A stretch of DNA of 64,000 bases from Novosphingobium sp. MD-1 (GCF_001014975.1 NZ_BBXA01000033.1:434001-498000); one strand, 5' to 3'; shown: positions 16,633-25,917, counted from the stretch's first letter. The notes: a model not told the origin generated them from the letters alone. Program-made: numbers and translations.

Positions 16633-17862
16633 TCAGGCTGCCGCGCGGCTGTCAGGGCCGTGATCGGGATAGGGGCCGAGCAGGACAACCAGCATGGCCC
16701 CGGCGAGGAACAGCACGGCGGCAATCCCGAAGCTTGCCTCATAGCTGGCGGTCCGCTCGAAAATTCGGGAAAACATCGTCGGTGCCGTGGCACTGCCGAT
16801 CGCCAGCGCGGCATAACTAAACGAATAGATCTGCGGATAACGGCGCAGCCCGAAGTAGCGCACGGTCAGGAAGGCCAGAATATCGAGCTCGGCCCCCGCT
16901 GCGATGCCCAGCATCATGCAGGCCCCTGCCAGAATGGCCGGATTGTCCGATCCATTGAGCACGAGGCAGGCGAACGCGGGCAAGATCAGGGCACCACAGG
17001 CCACCATCGGAGCCCAGAACCGGTCCATCAGAAAGCCTGACGCAATTCTGCCGGGAATCATCCCCACGGCAAAGAAGCTGGCGATGCTGGCTGCATCGGC
17101 AGCATCGAAGCCGCGATCGGACAGGGCGGGCACCAGGTTCGGGCTGACCCCGGAAATGGCAAGATAGCCGCACAGGATCGAAGCGGTCAGAAACCAGAAC
17201 CTCCGGTCGGTCAGCGCCTCGCGCACGTCAAACCCGGATTGCTCCTTTGCGGGATGGTATGAATGTCCGGCCTGCCCGCGCGGCAGGAACAGCCAGACGA
17301 CGGGCAAGGCCACGATCACCGGAATGGCCGCTACCAGGCGCAGCGCCCCGGCCCATCCCAGTTCCGGGACTGCGTTGGCGATCAGGTTTGGCAGCAGCAG
17401 CGCGACCAGTGCCGTTCCGACCAGTGCAAGGCCCAGCGCGGCACCGCGCGCGCGATCGAATGTGGCTGCGATAACCCGCGACCAGAGCACCGGGTTCGAA
17501 CCGGCTCCGAGAATGGCCGCCAGCGCATATCCCGACCAGAATTGCCCGAGACTGTCCGCCATCGAGGCTATGGAAAGCCCGGTGGATACCCCCACCAGCG
17601 AAGGGATCGCAACCTTGCGGGGACCGAAGCGCCCGATGAGCCAGCCAACGACCGGCGATGTCAGCGCTCCGATCCCGGAACTGAACAGAATCGCGAGCTG
17701 AATGTCCGAACGCGCCCAACCTGTCGCGGTCTCGATCGGCTTGGTCAGGGGTCCGATCGAATAGAACGGCAGCGCCACCGCACTGCTGCCCACACCCACC
17801 GCACAGGCGACCAGGACAAGCCAGCCAGCGCGCAGTTCCGCGCCGACCGTGCCTTCACGCAT
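16633..17862 (-). CDS. MFS transporter
   Basis: 409 aa from ATG 17862, which overlaps the upstream gene's stop (ATGA); an ATG at 17880 is the alternative. Twelve TM segments are visible, with the MFS loop motif GWLIGRFGPRKVAI between TM2 and TM3 and a related segment GFLMDRFWAP between TM8 and TM9. It resembles oxalate/monocarboxylate-type MFS proteins. It ends an operon OYE-EthD-MFS, so it likely imports (or exports) a pathway compound across the inner membrane. It is convergent with coxG. Confidence 0.85.
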   Translation of the reverse strand: MREGTVGAELRAGWLVLVACAVGVGSSAVALPFYSIGPLTKPIETATGWARSDIQLAILFSSGIGALTSPVVGWLIGRFGPRKVAIPSLVGVSTGLSIASMADSLGQFWSGYALAAILGAGSNPVLWSRVIAATFDRARGAALGLALVGTALVALLLPNLIANAVPELGWAGALRLVAAIPVIVALPVVWLFLPRGQAGHSYHPAKEQSGFDVREALTDRRFWFLTASILCGYLAISGVSPNLVPALSDRGFDAADAASIASFFAVGMIPGRIASGFLMDRFWAPMVACGALILPAFACLVLNGSDNPAILAGACMMLGIAAGAELDILAFLTVRYFGLRRYPQIYSFSYAALAIGSATAPTMFSRIFERTASYEASFGIAAVLFLAGAMLVVLLGPYPDHGPDSRAAA

Positions 17863-18515
17863 CACGCCTCGCCGCTCCATTCGCGCAATGTCGGTGCGGC
17901 AAGGAACAGGCGCGGTCCCGAAGCGACAAAATGCGATGTGTCATGCACCACCTCGTCCCTGCCGCGATCGCTGTCGAAAAAGCCTTCGATCAGGGCCTTG
18001 CGATCGGGAAATCGCAGTTCCGGCAGGCCGCGCACCGGCGGGCAATCGGGCGTGATCGCACGGGTGATCCAGTTCTGGATATAGCGCGAGGCACCGACAT
18101 GCACTTTCTCGGCCAGGGCAGTGTGGTGTGCCCAGCACCGCTTCGCGGCCGGATCGGGCAGATCGGCATGGAACATCAGGCGTCCCAGCAATGTGATCGC
18201 CTCGTCCTCTGCCCCCTGACGCGCGCGGCGGAACCGCTCGGTCGGCTCCACCTGCCAGGCATGCAGGCAGTCTGCGCCGGAAACCGCAGTGAAATCGGGA
18301 ACGCCCGCGGCATCGTCCCAGATCGCCGCAGCATCGTAAAGGGCGCTGTTGCTCATCGGGTCGGGATCGGACGGTGGGCGGTAGGCACTGCCCACGGGCG
18401 ATTCGATCACGCGCAACATCCGCGGCGGCGGCCCACCGCCCGTGGTCGCCGCAGCCAGCCCGGCCCAATCGACCGGGGCGCCATCGGCAAAGCGGACAAG
18501 TGCTATGATCTTCAT
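17862..18515 (-). CDS. EthD-like protein (tandem ferredoxin-like fold)
   Basis: 217 aa. It begins MKIIALVRFADG, as in EthD-domain proteins. A second half-repeat follows with EKVHVGASRYIQNWI and GLPELRFPDRKALIEGFFDSDRGRDEV...FV, matching the second strand and closing helix/strand of EthD (DUF-like dimeric alpha/beta barrel). Two EthD-like folds in one chain make it about twice the usual length. EthD proteins accompany P450 ether/hydrocarbon oxidation; their biochemical role is unsettled. It lies between OYE and the MFS gene. Confidence 0.7.
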   Translation of the reverse strand: MKIIALVRFADGAPVDWAGLAAATTGGGPPPRMLRVIESPVGSAYRPPSDPDPMSNSALYDAAAIWDDAAGVPDFTAVSGADCLHAWQVEPTERFRRARQGAEDEAITLLGRLMFHADLPDPAAKRCWAHHTALAEKVHVGASRYIQNWITRAITPDCPPVRGLPELRFPDRKALIEGFFDSDRGRDEVVHDTSHFVASGPRLFLAAPTLREWSGEA

Positions 18516-18551
18516 GTCAGGCCCCGCCAGAAATCGAGGGATTGGAACCGG

Positions 18552-19664
18552 TCAGACAAGCTCGTCCAGCATGTCCTTGCTGAACTTGCGCAACTCTTCG
18601 GCGCGTCCGGCGCGGACCAGGTCCACCCAGTCGGGATTGGCGATCAGGCCCCGGCCAATCGCCACCAGATCCCAGTCGCCGGCCTCCAGGCCCTGTTCCA
18701 GCAGGGCGATGTGATCCAGCGAGAGGTTGGCGCGGACTTTGCCGTCCGGTTCCTTGAAGTCCGTATCGAGAGTGACCGAACCGACCGCGATCGTCGGTTT
18801 GCCCGACAGCGCCCTGACCCAGCCGGAAAGGCTGCGTCGATCACCTTCGAATTCGGGTTCCCAGAAGCGGCGGGTCGAACAATGGAAGACATCGGTTCCG
18901 GCAAGCGCGAGCGGTTCGATCATCCGGGCAAGCATGGCGGGCGACGTGACCATGCGCGCACCATATTCGAGCTGCTTCCATTGCGAAATCCGCAGGGAAA
19001 TGATGAAGTCAGGTGGCGTGGCGGCGCGTATTGCGCGGATGAGTTCGATGGCAAAGGTCAGCCGCGCCTCGGGCGAGCCGCCATATCGATCCGAACGCCT
19101 GTTCGTGCCTTCCCAGAAGAACTGGTCGACCAGATAGCCATGGGCGGCGTGAATTTCGACGCCATCGAAGCCCGCAGCATCAGCCGTCTGCGCCGCCGAA
19201 ACGAAGGCGGCGATCGCCGCGTCGATATCCGCCATGGTCATTTCACGGCCAAAAGGCATTTCCGGCGCGGCAAGGCCGGAGGGGCTAACCCGCTCAACCT
19301 GTTCGGGCAGGGATGCGGTCATGCCGATCAGGCTGGGGCAGAATGCCCCGACATGCCAGAGCTGCGCCAGGATGGCGGTGCCATGTTCATGCACGGCATC
19401 GACGATGGGGCGCCATGCCGGCACAACGCCTTCGCCATGAAGGCGTGGCACGGTCGATCCGAAGCTGCCGGGAACATCGACCGCGACACCTTCGGTGATG
19501 ATCAGGCCCACCCCCCCGGCGGCGCGCCTGGCGTAGTATGGCAGGGCGGCGACGCAGGGCAGGCCCGCGACGGCCTTTTCCCGCGTCATCGGTGCCATGG
19601 CGATGCGATTGGACAGGCTGCGCCGGTTCAGATCGACAGGCGAAAAGAGTTTGCTCGCTTTCAT
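18552..19664 (-). CDS. Old Yellow Enzyme-family NAD(P)H:flavin oxidoreductase
   Basis: 370 aa from ATG 19664 (MKASKLFSPVDL). The ATG at 19697 is rejected because it would place coding sequence across operator site G. The TIM barrel shows the FMN/substrate motifs NRIAMAPMTRE, GVEIHAAHGYLVDQFF (with the His pair) and SDRYGGSPEARLTFAIELI. It would reduce an activated C=C bond of an enone or similar intermediate, or act as a 2,4-dienoyl reductase. It heads the OYE-EthD-MFS operon. Confidence 0.9.
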   Translation of the reverse strand: MKASKLFSPVDLNRRSLSNRIAMAPMTREKAVAGLPCVAALPYYARRAAGGVGLIITEGVAVDVPGSFGSTVPRLHGEGVVPAWRPIVDAVHEHGTAILAQLWHVGAFCPSLIGMTASLPEQVERVSPSGLAAPEMPFGREMTMADIDAAIAAFVSAAQTADAAGFDGVEIHAAHGYLVDQFFWEGTNRRSDRYGGSPEARLTFAIELIRAIRAATPPDFIISLRISQWKQLEYGARMVTSPAMLARMIEPLALAGTDVFHCSTRRFWEPEFEGDRRSLSGWVRALSGKPTIAVGSVTLDTDFKEPDGKVRANLSLDHIALLEQGLEAGDWDLVAIGRGLIANPDWVDLVRAGRAEELRKFSKDMLDELV

Positions 19665-19678
19665 GGCGCAACGAATTA

Positions 19679-19692
19679 TATCGAGATCGATG
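19679..19692. promoter_or_regulatory. Island operator, site G (OYE operon)
   Basis: TATCGAGATCGATG matches the TATCGATATCGATA motif at 12 of 14 positions, with 5-bp arms ATCGA/TCGAT around a 2-bp centre. It begins 15 bp upstream of the chosen OYE start. Confidence 0.6.
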
Positions 19693-19788
19693 TACATTCA
19701 ATGCCCGTGCGCGATCAGTCGCGAATCAGCCGAGGCTTGACGGCATCAAACGCCGAATTTCAGCATCTCCGGATCGATGTTGCATTTC

Positions 19789-19802
19789 TATCGATATCGA
19801 TA
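19789..19802. promoter_or_regulatory. Island operator, site B (amidohydrolase-P450 operon)
   Basis: TATCGATATCGATA is a perfect 14-bp palindrome and the reference copy of the motif. It ends 38 bp upstream of the GTG start of the amidohydrolase. Together with site G it gives each of the two divergent promoters its own copy. Confidence 0.65.
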
Positions 19803-19840
19803 TAACCATCGTGCCGGGAGCAGGGAGAGGCACAGGCACG

Positions 19841-21187
19841 GTGCAGAAAACGAATCGGACGCTGATCGAAAACGGACAGATCTTCGATGGAACGGGCAGT
19901 GCGGCAGGCATGGCACCGATCCTGTTCGACACGAAGATCATCGCGACAGGAGAGGAGGCTCTTCGCCTTTGCGAAGGGCAGCCCGTTGCACGCATCGATG
20001 CGCGCGGTGCGACCGTCATGCCGGGCCTGGTCGATGCGCATTGCCATATCAGCTTCGATGAGCCTTTCAGCAACGATGAGCTGTTCTTCCATCGCCGCGA
20101 AGGTCTGGCGGCGGTCATTGCCGCTTACAATGCGCGCAAGGTCCTGCGCGCGGGCGTTACGACCATGTTCGACGCGGACACGATTTTCGACGTGTCGCTC
20201 GATCTGCGGGATGCCATCGAATGCGGCGTTACCGAAGGGCCACGGATGCGCTGCGGCGGGAATGCCCTGTTCACCTCGGTTGGCGGCACCGCCGGGCTGC
20301 TCGTGCCCGATGAAGGCAGCATCGGCTACCTGAAGGTGACGCGGACGCGCGACGAGATTGTCACCGAAATCCGGCGGCAGGCCAAACGCGGGGCGGACTG
20401 GATCAAGATTCACGTCACCGGCCTGATTCCGCGGCAGCGGCAAGAGGGCGAGATCCAGGTCTGGACACTGGACGAACTGAAGCTGGCGGCCGACACCGCG
20501 CACGAAGTGGGCCTGCCCATTGTAGGCCATTGCCGCAACGCTGCCAGCACGCGTGATGCCGCCGTGGCCGGCTTCGACATGATCCTGCACGCAACCTACA
20601 TGGACGATGCGGCGCTGCAGGCGGTGATCGCAGCGCGCGTGCCGATCGTGCCCACGCTGACGTTCCAGGCCGTGCTGGCCGAACATGGCGCGCGGATCGG
20701 CGCCAGCCCCTACCTGCAGGACCTGTTTGCGAATGAGATCGAGGCAAGCAGCCGGCAGTTGCGCCACGCCTATGATGGCGGCGTGCCGATCGTCTGCGGC
20801 ACCGAGAGCGGTTTCTCGATCACGCCCTACGGCGAATGGCACTGGCGCGAGTTGCAGATCCTCGTCGAGAACCTGGGTCTGACCCCGCTTCAGGCTCTGT
20901 CCTGCGCAACGCTCGAAGGCGCGCGCGCGCTCAAGCTCGATGGTTGCACCGGCAGCCTTGAGCCGGGCAAGGAAGCCGACATCATCGTGGTCGAAGGCGA
21001 CGTGACATCCGATGTCACGTTGCTCGGGCGCGAACGGGCCATTCGCCACGTCTTCCAGGGCGGCAGGTCGATCGATGTCGAAACCCCGCTTGCCGCCCGC
21101 CGCGATCCGCCCTCGTGGCGGGTTTCCAACTATTCGACCTTACCTGCGACCCGGCTGGCCACCGGCCTGTGGAGCTCCAAGCAATGA
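19841..21187 (+). CDS. Imidazolonepropionase-like amidohydrolase
   Basis: 448 aa from GTG 19841 after GGGAGAGG (19823-19830). The N-terminal composite domain reads LIENGQIFDGTG. The metal-dependent TIM barrel has GLVDAHCHISF (His-x-His), KIHVTG, VGHCRNAAS, LHATYMDD, and VCGTESGF. The last motif has Glu where the family usually has Asp, which may affect the metal site or chemistry. The C-terminal GSLEPGKEADIIVVEGD closes the composite domain. It hydrolyses a cyclic amide, ester or lactone-like bond, or decarboxylates; the substrate is unknown. First gene of a five-gene overlapping operon. Confidence 0.85.
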   Translation: MQKTNRTLIENGQIFDGTGSAAGMAPILFDTKIIATGEEALRLCEGQPVARIDARGATVMPGLVDAHCHISFDEPFSNDELFFHRREGLAAVIAAYNARKVLRAGVTTMFDADTIFDVSLDLRDAIECGVTEGPRMRCGGNALFTSVGGTAGLLVPDEGSIGYLKVTRTRDEIVTEIRRQAKRGADWIKIHVTGLIPRQRQEGEIQVWTLDELKLAADTAHEVGLPIVGHCRNAASTRDAAVAGFDMILHATYMDDAALQAVIAARVPIVPTLTFQAVLAEHGARIGASPYLQDLFANEIEASSRQLRHAYDGGVPIVCGTESGFSITPYGEWHWRELQILVENLGLTPLQALSCATLEGARALKLDGCTGSLEPGKEADIIVVEGDVTSDVTLLGRERAIRHVFQGGRSIDVETPLAARRDPPSWRVSNYSTLPATRLATGLWSSKQ

Positions 21188-22404
21188 CCGAACATGTAAT
21201 CTCCACATTCGATGCCTGCTCGCGCACCTTGCGCCAGAACGATCTTCGCCAGGCGCTTTATGATGAAGCCGCGCTGATGATGGACCGCAGTCTCGTCAAT
21301 CTCCATGGCACCGAGCACCGCGCGCGGCGCAATGTGGAGGCGACGGTGTTCCGCAAGAACATCTTCGTGGAATACGAACGCAACGTGCTGCCGGTTACGC
21401 TCGAAGAGACCCTGTCGCCCTTCCTGGCGGCAGGGCGCGGTGATCTGGTTGATATCGGCTATCGGATCATGATGAACCTGACGGTCGATTTCACCGGGAT
21501 CGACCGCACCGAACGCTCGCCTGAGGAAACCGCCGAACTCCTGCGCCTGCTCAAGGAATTCAGCCTTGCGCCGGCGCTGGGCCAGTCTCCACCGGAGGAC
21601 CGCCCGGCCAAGCGCGCGCGGATCGAGGCGGCCATGGCGCAGTTCAACCAGCGGTTCCTCCATCCCTCGCTGGAACGCAGGCGCGCCCTCAAGACAAGAG
21701 TCGATTCCGGAGAACTGCCTGCCGATGCGCTCCCGCGCGATGTTCTCATGGCGCTGGTATCGGGCGAAAGCGCGCTGGGCATGACCGAGCATGAGTTTCT
21801 GCAGGAAGGCATCTTCTTCACCATGGCCGGCGCCCACACGACGATTCATTCGCTGACCCATGCCATCCACGAAATCCTGCAATGGATCGCAGCCCATCCT
21901 GAAGATATCGCGCGCCTGCGCGACGATCCATTCTTCGTGCAGCAATGCGTGTTCGAAAGCCTGAGGCTGCATCCATCGAGCCCGGTCGCCAAGCGCCGCA
22001 CCACCTGCCCGTTCGCACTGGCCAATGGCGGAGAGGCGCAGGCAGGAGACACCATCGTCGTCAATCTGCGCTCGGCCAACCGGGAACTTGAAATCTTCGG
22101 CGCGGACGCGGATCGGTTCAATCCGCATCGCGTCATCAATGGCTCGGCCTTTGCGCACGGCATCTCGATGGGGGTAGGCGCGCATGCCTGCCTTGGCCGC
22201 AACCTGGCGATCGGGGTCGAACCGAGACCGGGCACCGACCCGGCCGACCACCAGTTCGGTACGGTGCCGCTTATCGTGAAGGCGCTGTTGCAAAGCGGCG
22301 TAACGGCCGATCCGGATTCGCCTGCGGAACTCGACGGTGGCATCACCCGCATTTCGTGGGCGACCTACCCTGTCCTTTTCGACAAGACGCGGGCGATAAT
22401 CTGA
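21184..22404 (+). CDS. Cytochrome P450 (first of a tandem pair)
   Basis: 406 aa from ATG 21184, overlapping the previous stop (ATGA). It has the I-helix AGAHTTIHS, the K-helix ESLRLHP (ExxR), and the haem loop ISMGVGAHACLGR with Cys336 as thiolate ligand. The usual Phe of F-G-x-G is replaced by Met. It is a soluble bacterial class-I type that needs a ferredoxin and reductase, and none is encoded in the window. The N-terminal third is clearly homologous to the next gene (LHG-EH-ARR-VE--VFR). It should hydroxylate or dealkylate an island intermediate. Confidence 0.92.
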   Translation: MTEHVISTFDACSRTLRQNDLRQALYDEAALMMDRSLVNLHGTEHRARRNVEATVFRKNIFVEYERNVLPVTLEETLSPFLAAGRGDLVDIGYRIMMNLTVDFTGIDRTERSPEETAELLRLLKEFSLAPALGQSPPEDRPAKRARIEAAMAQFNQRFLHPSLERRRALKTRVDSGELPADALPRDVLMALVSGESALGMTEHEFLQEGIFFTMAGAHTTIHSLTHAIHEILQWIAAHPEDIARLRDDPFFVQQCVFESLRLHPSSPVAKRRTTCPFALANGGEAQAGDTIVVNLRSANRELEIFGADADRFNPHRVINGSAFAHGISMGVGAHACLGRNLAIGVEPRPGTDPADHQFGTVPLIVKALLQSGVTADPDSPAELDGGITRISWATYPVLFDKTRAII

Positions 22405-23615
22405 TGGACGGTCACCGCATAACCGCGTTCCGGGAATGTGAGGCCGCACTGCGGAATCGCGATCTCAAGCAGGCCCTCTATGACGCCGGAAAGGTCGTCA
22501 TGGATGAAGTGCTGCTGACCTTGCATGGCGAGGAGCACAACGCCCGGCGAACTGTCGAAGTGCGCGTTTTCCGGCGCAACTTCTTCAACTACTACGAAAA
22601 GGAGGTTTTCCCGCGCACTCTGGCGGAAACGATCGCGCCTTTCGTAGAGGCTGGCGGCGGCGACCTGCTCAAGCTTGGCTACCGCTTGACGGTAAACCTC
22701 ACGTCCGACTTCGCCGGGATCGATCGTCCGGCGCGAACGGCGGAGGAAAGCGAGCATCTGATCGCGATCACCAAGAAGCTCAGCGAAGGCGCGACCATGG
22801 TGCACAGCACCCGCGATCACGCCGAACTGAACGCCGAAGTGCTGGCCGTGCTAGCCGATTTCCGCGAGAGCTATTTTCTGCCTTCGCTCGGACGGCGGCG
22901 CGCACTGCTGGAGGAGCGCAGGGCCGACAGGATCACCGACGCCGATCTGCCGCGCGACGTGCTGATGACGCTGGTGGCCGGGAATGACGAACTGAACCTT
23001 GGCGAAGAGCAATTGCTGCGCGAGATCGCCTTCTACATGCAGGCGGGCGCCCATTCGACCGCCAACTCGGTGGTCCACGCCCTGTGGGAAATCCTTGAAT
23101 GGGCGCGCGATGACGCGGCACGCTGGGCCAGGCTGGAAGATCCGATTTTCGTGCAGCGCTGCGTGCATGAATCGCTGCGGCTTCATCCCGCCAGCCCGGA
23201 AGCATGGCGCACGGCCACCTGCCCCATGCATGTTCCCGGAGCAGGCGAGGTAGCGCAGCGTGAACGGATCGAACTGGACCTGTTCCTTGCCAATCGCGAC
23301 CGGTCGATCTTCGGCGAAACCGCCGATCTGTTCGACCCGGACCGCGAATTGCCTGCAACCGTGCTGCGCTCTGGCCTGGCCTTCGGCATAGGCCTGCATA
23401 CCTGCCTTGGCCGCGAACTGGATGGGGGGGTGGTTGCCAAGCCTGGCTCCGATCCCGCGCAGGCGCAACTGGGCATCGTGGCGCTGATCGTGATCGAATT
23501 GCTGCGCCACGGCGCACGCACGATCGAAAGCGACCCGCCGGAGCGGGACACGGCCACGCTCAGACAGAACTGGGGCCGGTTTCCCGTTCGCTTTACCGTG
23601 AAAGGCACGAAATGA
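22404..23615 (+). CDS. Cytochrome P450 (second of a tandem pair)
   Basis: 403 aa from ATG 22404, sharing one base with the previous stop. The I-helix reads AGAHSTANS, the K-helix ESLRLHP, and the haem loop LAFGIGLHTCLGR with Cys334. It is a paralogue of the preceding P450, with aligned motifs throughout and nearly equal length, so the pair arose by duplication. The two may act in series or on alternative substrates. The canonical Phe is kept here. Confidence 0.92.
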   Translation: MDGHRITAFRECEAALRNRDLKQALYDAGKVVMDEVLLTLHGEEHNARRTVEVRVFRRNFFNYYEKEVFPRTLAETIAPFVEAGGGDLLKLGYRLTVNLTSDFAGIDRPARTAEESEHLIAITKKLSEGATMVHSTRDHAELNAEVLAVLADFRESYFLPSLGRRRALLEERRADRITDADLPRDVLMTLVAGNDELNLGEEQLLREIAFYMQAGAHSTANSVVHALWEILEWARDDAARWARLEDPIFVQRCVHESLRLHPASPEAWRTATCPMHVPGAGEVAQRERIELDLFLANRDRSIFGETADLFDPDRELPATVLRSGLAFGIGLHTCLGRELDGGVVAKPGSDPAQAQLGIVALIVIELLRHGARTIESDPPERDTATLRQNWGRFPVRFTVKGTK

Positions 23616-24364
23616 AGTTCGCACTGGTAACCGGCGGGGCGGCCGGAATCGGCGCAGCAATCGCCAATGCGCTGCTCGGCAAGGGGTACAGGGTTGCCGT
23701 GGCCGATGCCAATGCGCAGGCCGTGCACGATTTCGGTCCGTCTGCTGCTTCGCAGCATGTGACAGCCCATCATTGCGACGTGTCCGATGGCGATGCCGTC
23801 ACATCACTGTTCGATGCGCTGGGAGCCGCGCCGGACCTCGTCGTCAACAATGCCGGCATCGTGCGCTTCGGCCCCTTGGCCGATATCGCGATCGCGGATT
23901 TCCGGCGCGTTGTCGAAGTCAACCTGATGGGCGTTTTTGCCGTGACCAGCGAAGCCGTGCGGCGCATGCTGCCGCGCGGTTCGGGCCATGTCGTATCGCT
24001 GACATCGATCAATGCCTATGGTCCCGGTCCCGGATCGGGTGCCTATCCGGCAACCAAGAGCGCGGTGCTGCAATTGATGCGACAGTTCGCGATGGAATAT
24101 GGACCACAGGGCCTGCGGTTCAACAGCATCGCGCCGGGCTTCATCGACGGCGGCATGTCGACTCCGATCTATGCCGACCCGGCGGTGCGCGCAGTGCGCT
24201 CAGCCGGTGTGCCGCTGGGCCGTCTGGGGCTGCCGGAAGACATCGCCAATGCCGTCTGTTTTCTCGACAGTGCCGAAGGCGGCTATATCAACGGTCACGA
24301 TCTGGTCGTGGATGGCGGCGTAACCCATGCCGTGCTGAAGAACCTGCCCCGCACCAATGGCTGA
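23612..24364 (+). CDS. Short-chain dehydrogenase/reductase (SDR)
   Basis: 250 aa, starting within the P450 stop (ATGA). The Rossmann motif TGGAAGIGAAIA (about 7-18), NNAG (about 80), catalytic Ser in SLTSINAYG, and Y-x-x-x-K in AYPATKSAVLQL are present. It is a classical NAD(P)-dependent SDR that would oxidise a P450-generated alcohol or reduce a ketone. An Asp (VADAN) after the second strand favours NAD. Confidence 0.9.
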   Translation: MKFALVTGGAAGIGAAIANALLGKGYRVAVADANAQAVHDFGPSAASQHVTAHHCDVSDGDAVTSLFDALGAAPDLVVNNAGIVRFGPLADIAIADFRRVVEVNLMGVFAVTSEAVRRMLPRGSGHVVSLTSINAYGPGPGSGAYPATKSAVLQLMRQFAMEYGPQGLRFNSIAPGFIDGGMSTPIYADPAVRAVRSAGVPLGRLGLPEDIANAVCFLDSAEGGYINGHDLVVDGGVTHAVLKNLPRTNG

Positions 24365-25109
24365 CAGCGAAATTGTGGCAAACGGGGCCGAAGCAGGCGT
24401 CGGCCGGCTGCGGCTGGTCATCTACAGTGGCGGTTACAAGCATCCCTTCGTGGAATCGACAGCGGCCCTGCTGGCCATCGCGCGCCGGGTGGGGCTCGAA
24501 GTGGCAATCTGCGCCGATCTGTCAGAGGCCCTGGCAAAGTTGCGGCGGGGGCAGGATATTCTGGCCGTCAACGCGCTGCGCTGGTCGATGACCCAGGCTG
24601 ATCGCTTCGCGGCAGACCGCCCCACGTGGGGCGGCGCGTTGAGCGACGACGAGTTCGCCGCAATCTCCGGCCATGTTGAAGCTGGCGGTGGGCTTCTGGC
24701 GATGCATACGGCCGTCATATGCTGGGACAACCAGCCCGGCTGGCGCACCTTGCTTGGCGGAGGCTGGACATGGGACCACTCGCACCACCCACCGCTGGGG
24801 AAATTTACGGTGAGAGTCGTCCTCGCCCTGGCCGCAGGACCTGACGCCGCTGGACCTGACGCCGCCGGGCCGGATATGGCGCAGTTCGATGTTATCGACG
24901 AGGCTTACCACAACCTCGATCCGGCCACAGACTGCGAGATCGTTGCGCTGGCCGAAGCCGGTCAGGAGCCTCAGCCCGTGATCTGGCGTCGGCGACAGGG
25001 AGCGGGCCGGATCGTGGTCGACGCGCTTGGGCATGATGCCCGTTCGCTGACCGCTCCGGGACATGTCACCATCCTCAAGGCGATGCTGGCCTGGCTGTCC
25101 GGGCAATGA
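24357..25109 (+). CDS. ThuA-like (trehalose-utilisation family) protein
   Basis: 250 aa, overlapping the SDR by 8 bp. It matches the ThuA glutamine-amidotransferase-like fold: LVIYSGGYKHPFVEST at the N-terminus, then GHVEAGGGLLAMHTAVICW, LLGGGWTWDHSHHPPLGKFTV, and IDEAYHNLD. Near residues 157-174 the sequence AAGPD is repeated three times, an insert probably made by slippage. ThuA homologues act on keto-sugars or glycosides in other bacteria; the reaction here is unknown. Last gene of the amidohydrolase-P450-P450-SDR-ThuA operon. Confidence 0.75.
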   Translation: MADSEIVANGAEAGVGRLRLVIYSGGYKHPFVESTAALLAIARRVGLEVAICADLSEALAKLRRGQDILAVNALRWSMTQADRFAADRPTWGGALSDDEFAAISGHVEAGGGLLAMHTAVICWDNQPGWRTLLGGGWTWDHSHHPPLGKFTVRVVLALAAGPDAAGPDAAGPDMAQFDVIDEAYHNLDPATDCEIVALAEAGQEPQPVIWRRRQGAGRIVVDALGHDARSLTAPGHVTILKAMLAWLSGQ

Positions 25110-25164
25110 TCCCCGCCAGGCGGGCCGATCGCCGCAATTGCAGATCCAACGGGAGAGAAGCCAT

Positions 25165-25917
25165 ATGACACTCGCAGGAAAAAGCATTCTCGTCACCGGT
25201 GGAGGTTCGGGACTGGGGGCTGCCATGGCACGCCTGTTCACGCTTCGCGGTGCAAAGGTCACCGTGAGCGGTCGGCGGGCCAACAAGATCGCCGCGCTGT
25301 GTGACGAGATCGGCTGTGCGGGCGTGGTTGGCGATGTTGCCGATGCGGCAGACCGGGAGGCCATGATCGCAGGTGCGGTTGCACACGGCGGAGGGCTTGA
25401 TGCGCTCGTGAACAATGCGGGCAACATGTATCGAACGGCGCTTGCGGAGATGGACGAGCAACGGCTGACAGCCGTGTTCCAGACAAACGTCATCGGCGCG
25501 ATGATGCTCTCGTCGCTGGCGATGCCGCATCTGGAGGCTAGCAAGGGATCAATCCTCTTTTTCGGCTCCAGCCATACCCGCCGCGCCTTTCCGGGTGCAT
25601 CGCCCTATGCCGCGACCAAAGCCGCCGTGCAGGGTCTGACCCAGGTTCTTGCCGCCGAAGTGGGCAGCAAGGGGGTGCGGGTGAACTGCATCGTGCCAGG
25701 CAGCGTGCTGACCGAGATCAACGTGCGGGCGGGTCTGCTGACCGAGGAGGAAGCGGCCAGCCGCTATCGCGAACTGCCGGCGCTTCAGGCGCTCGACCGG
25801 CTGGGCGAAGGTGTCGATGTTGCCGAGGCAGCCGAGTATCTGCTGTGCGCCGGGTGGGTTACCGGCGCGATCCTCGACGTTGATGGCGGCCTCGGGCTCG
25901 GCGTTTCGAAAGGCTGA
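25165..25917 (+). CDS. Short-chain dehydrogenase/reductase (SDR)
   Basis: 250 aa from ATG 25165, after GGGAGAG (25151-25157). It has TGGGSGLGAAMA, NNAGNMY, Ser in FFGSSHTRRAF, and the YAATKAAVQGL catalytic Tyr/Lys. SGRRANK after strand 2 suggests NADP preference. It lies 55 bp behind the ThuA gene and has no copy of the island palindrome, so it is probably read with the preceding operon. It is convergent with the amidohydrolase at 25937. Confidence 0.9.
   Translation: MTLAGKSILVTGGGSGLGAAMARLFTLRGAKVTVSGRRANKIAALCDEIGCAGVVGDVADAADREAMIAGAVAHGGGLDALVNNAGNMYRTALAEMDEQRLTAVFQTNVIGAMMLSSLAMPHLEASKGSILFFGSSHTRRAFPGASPYAATKAAVQGLTQVLAAEVGSKGVRVNCIVPGSVLTEINVRAGLLTEEEAASRYRELPALQALDRLGEGVDVAEAAEYLLCAGWVTGAILDVDGGLGLGVSKG

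Noticed and set aside
16660..19805. Long plus-strand frames opposite the MFS, EthD and OYE genes (up to 624 codons)
   Set aside because: These are antisense shadows of high-GC coding DNA; the minus strand carries the clear motifs.
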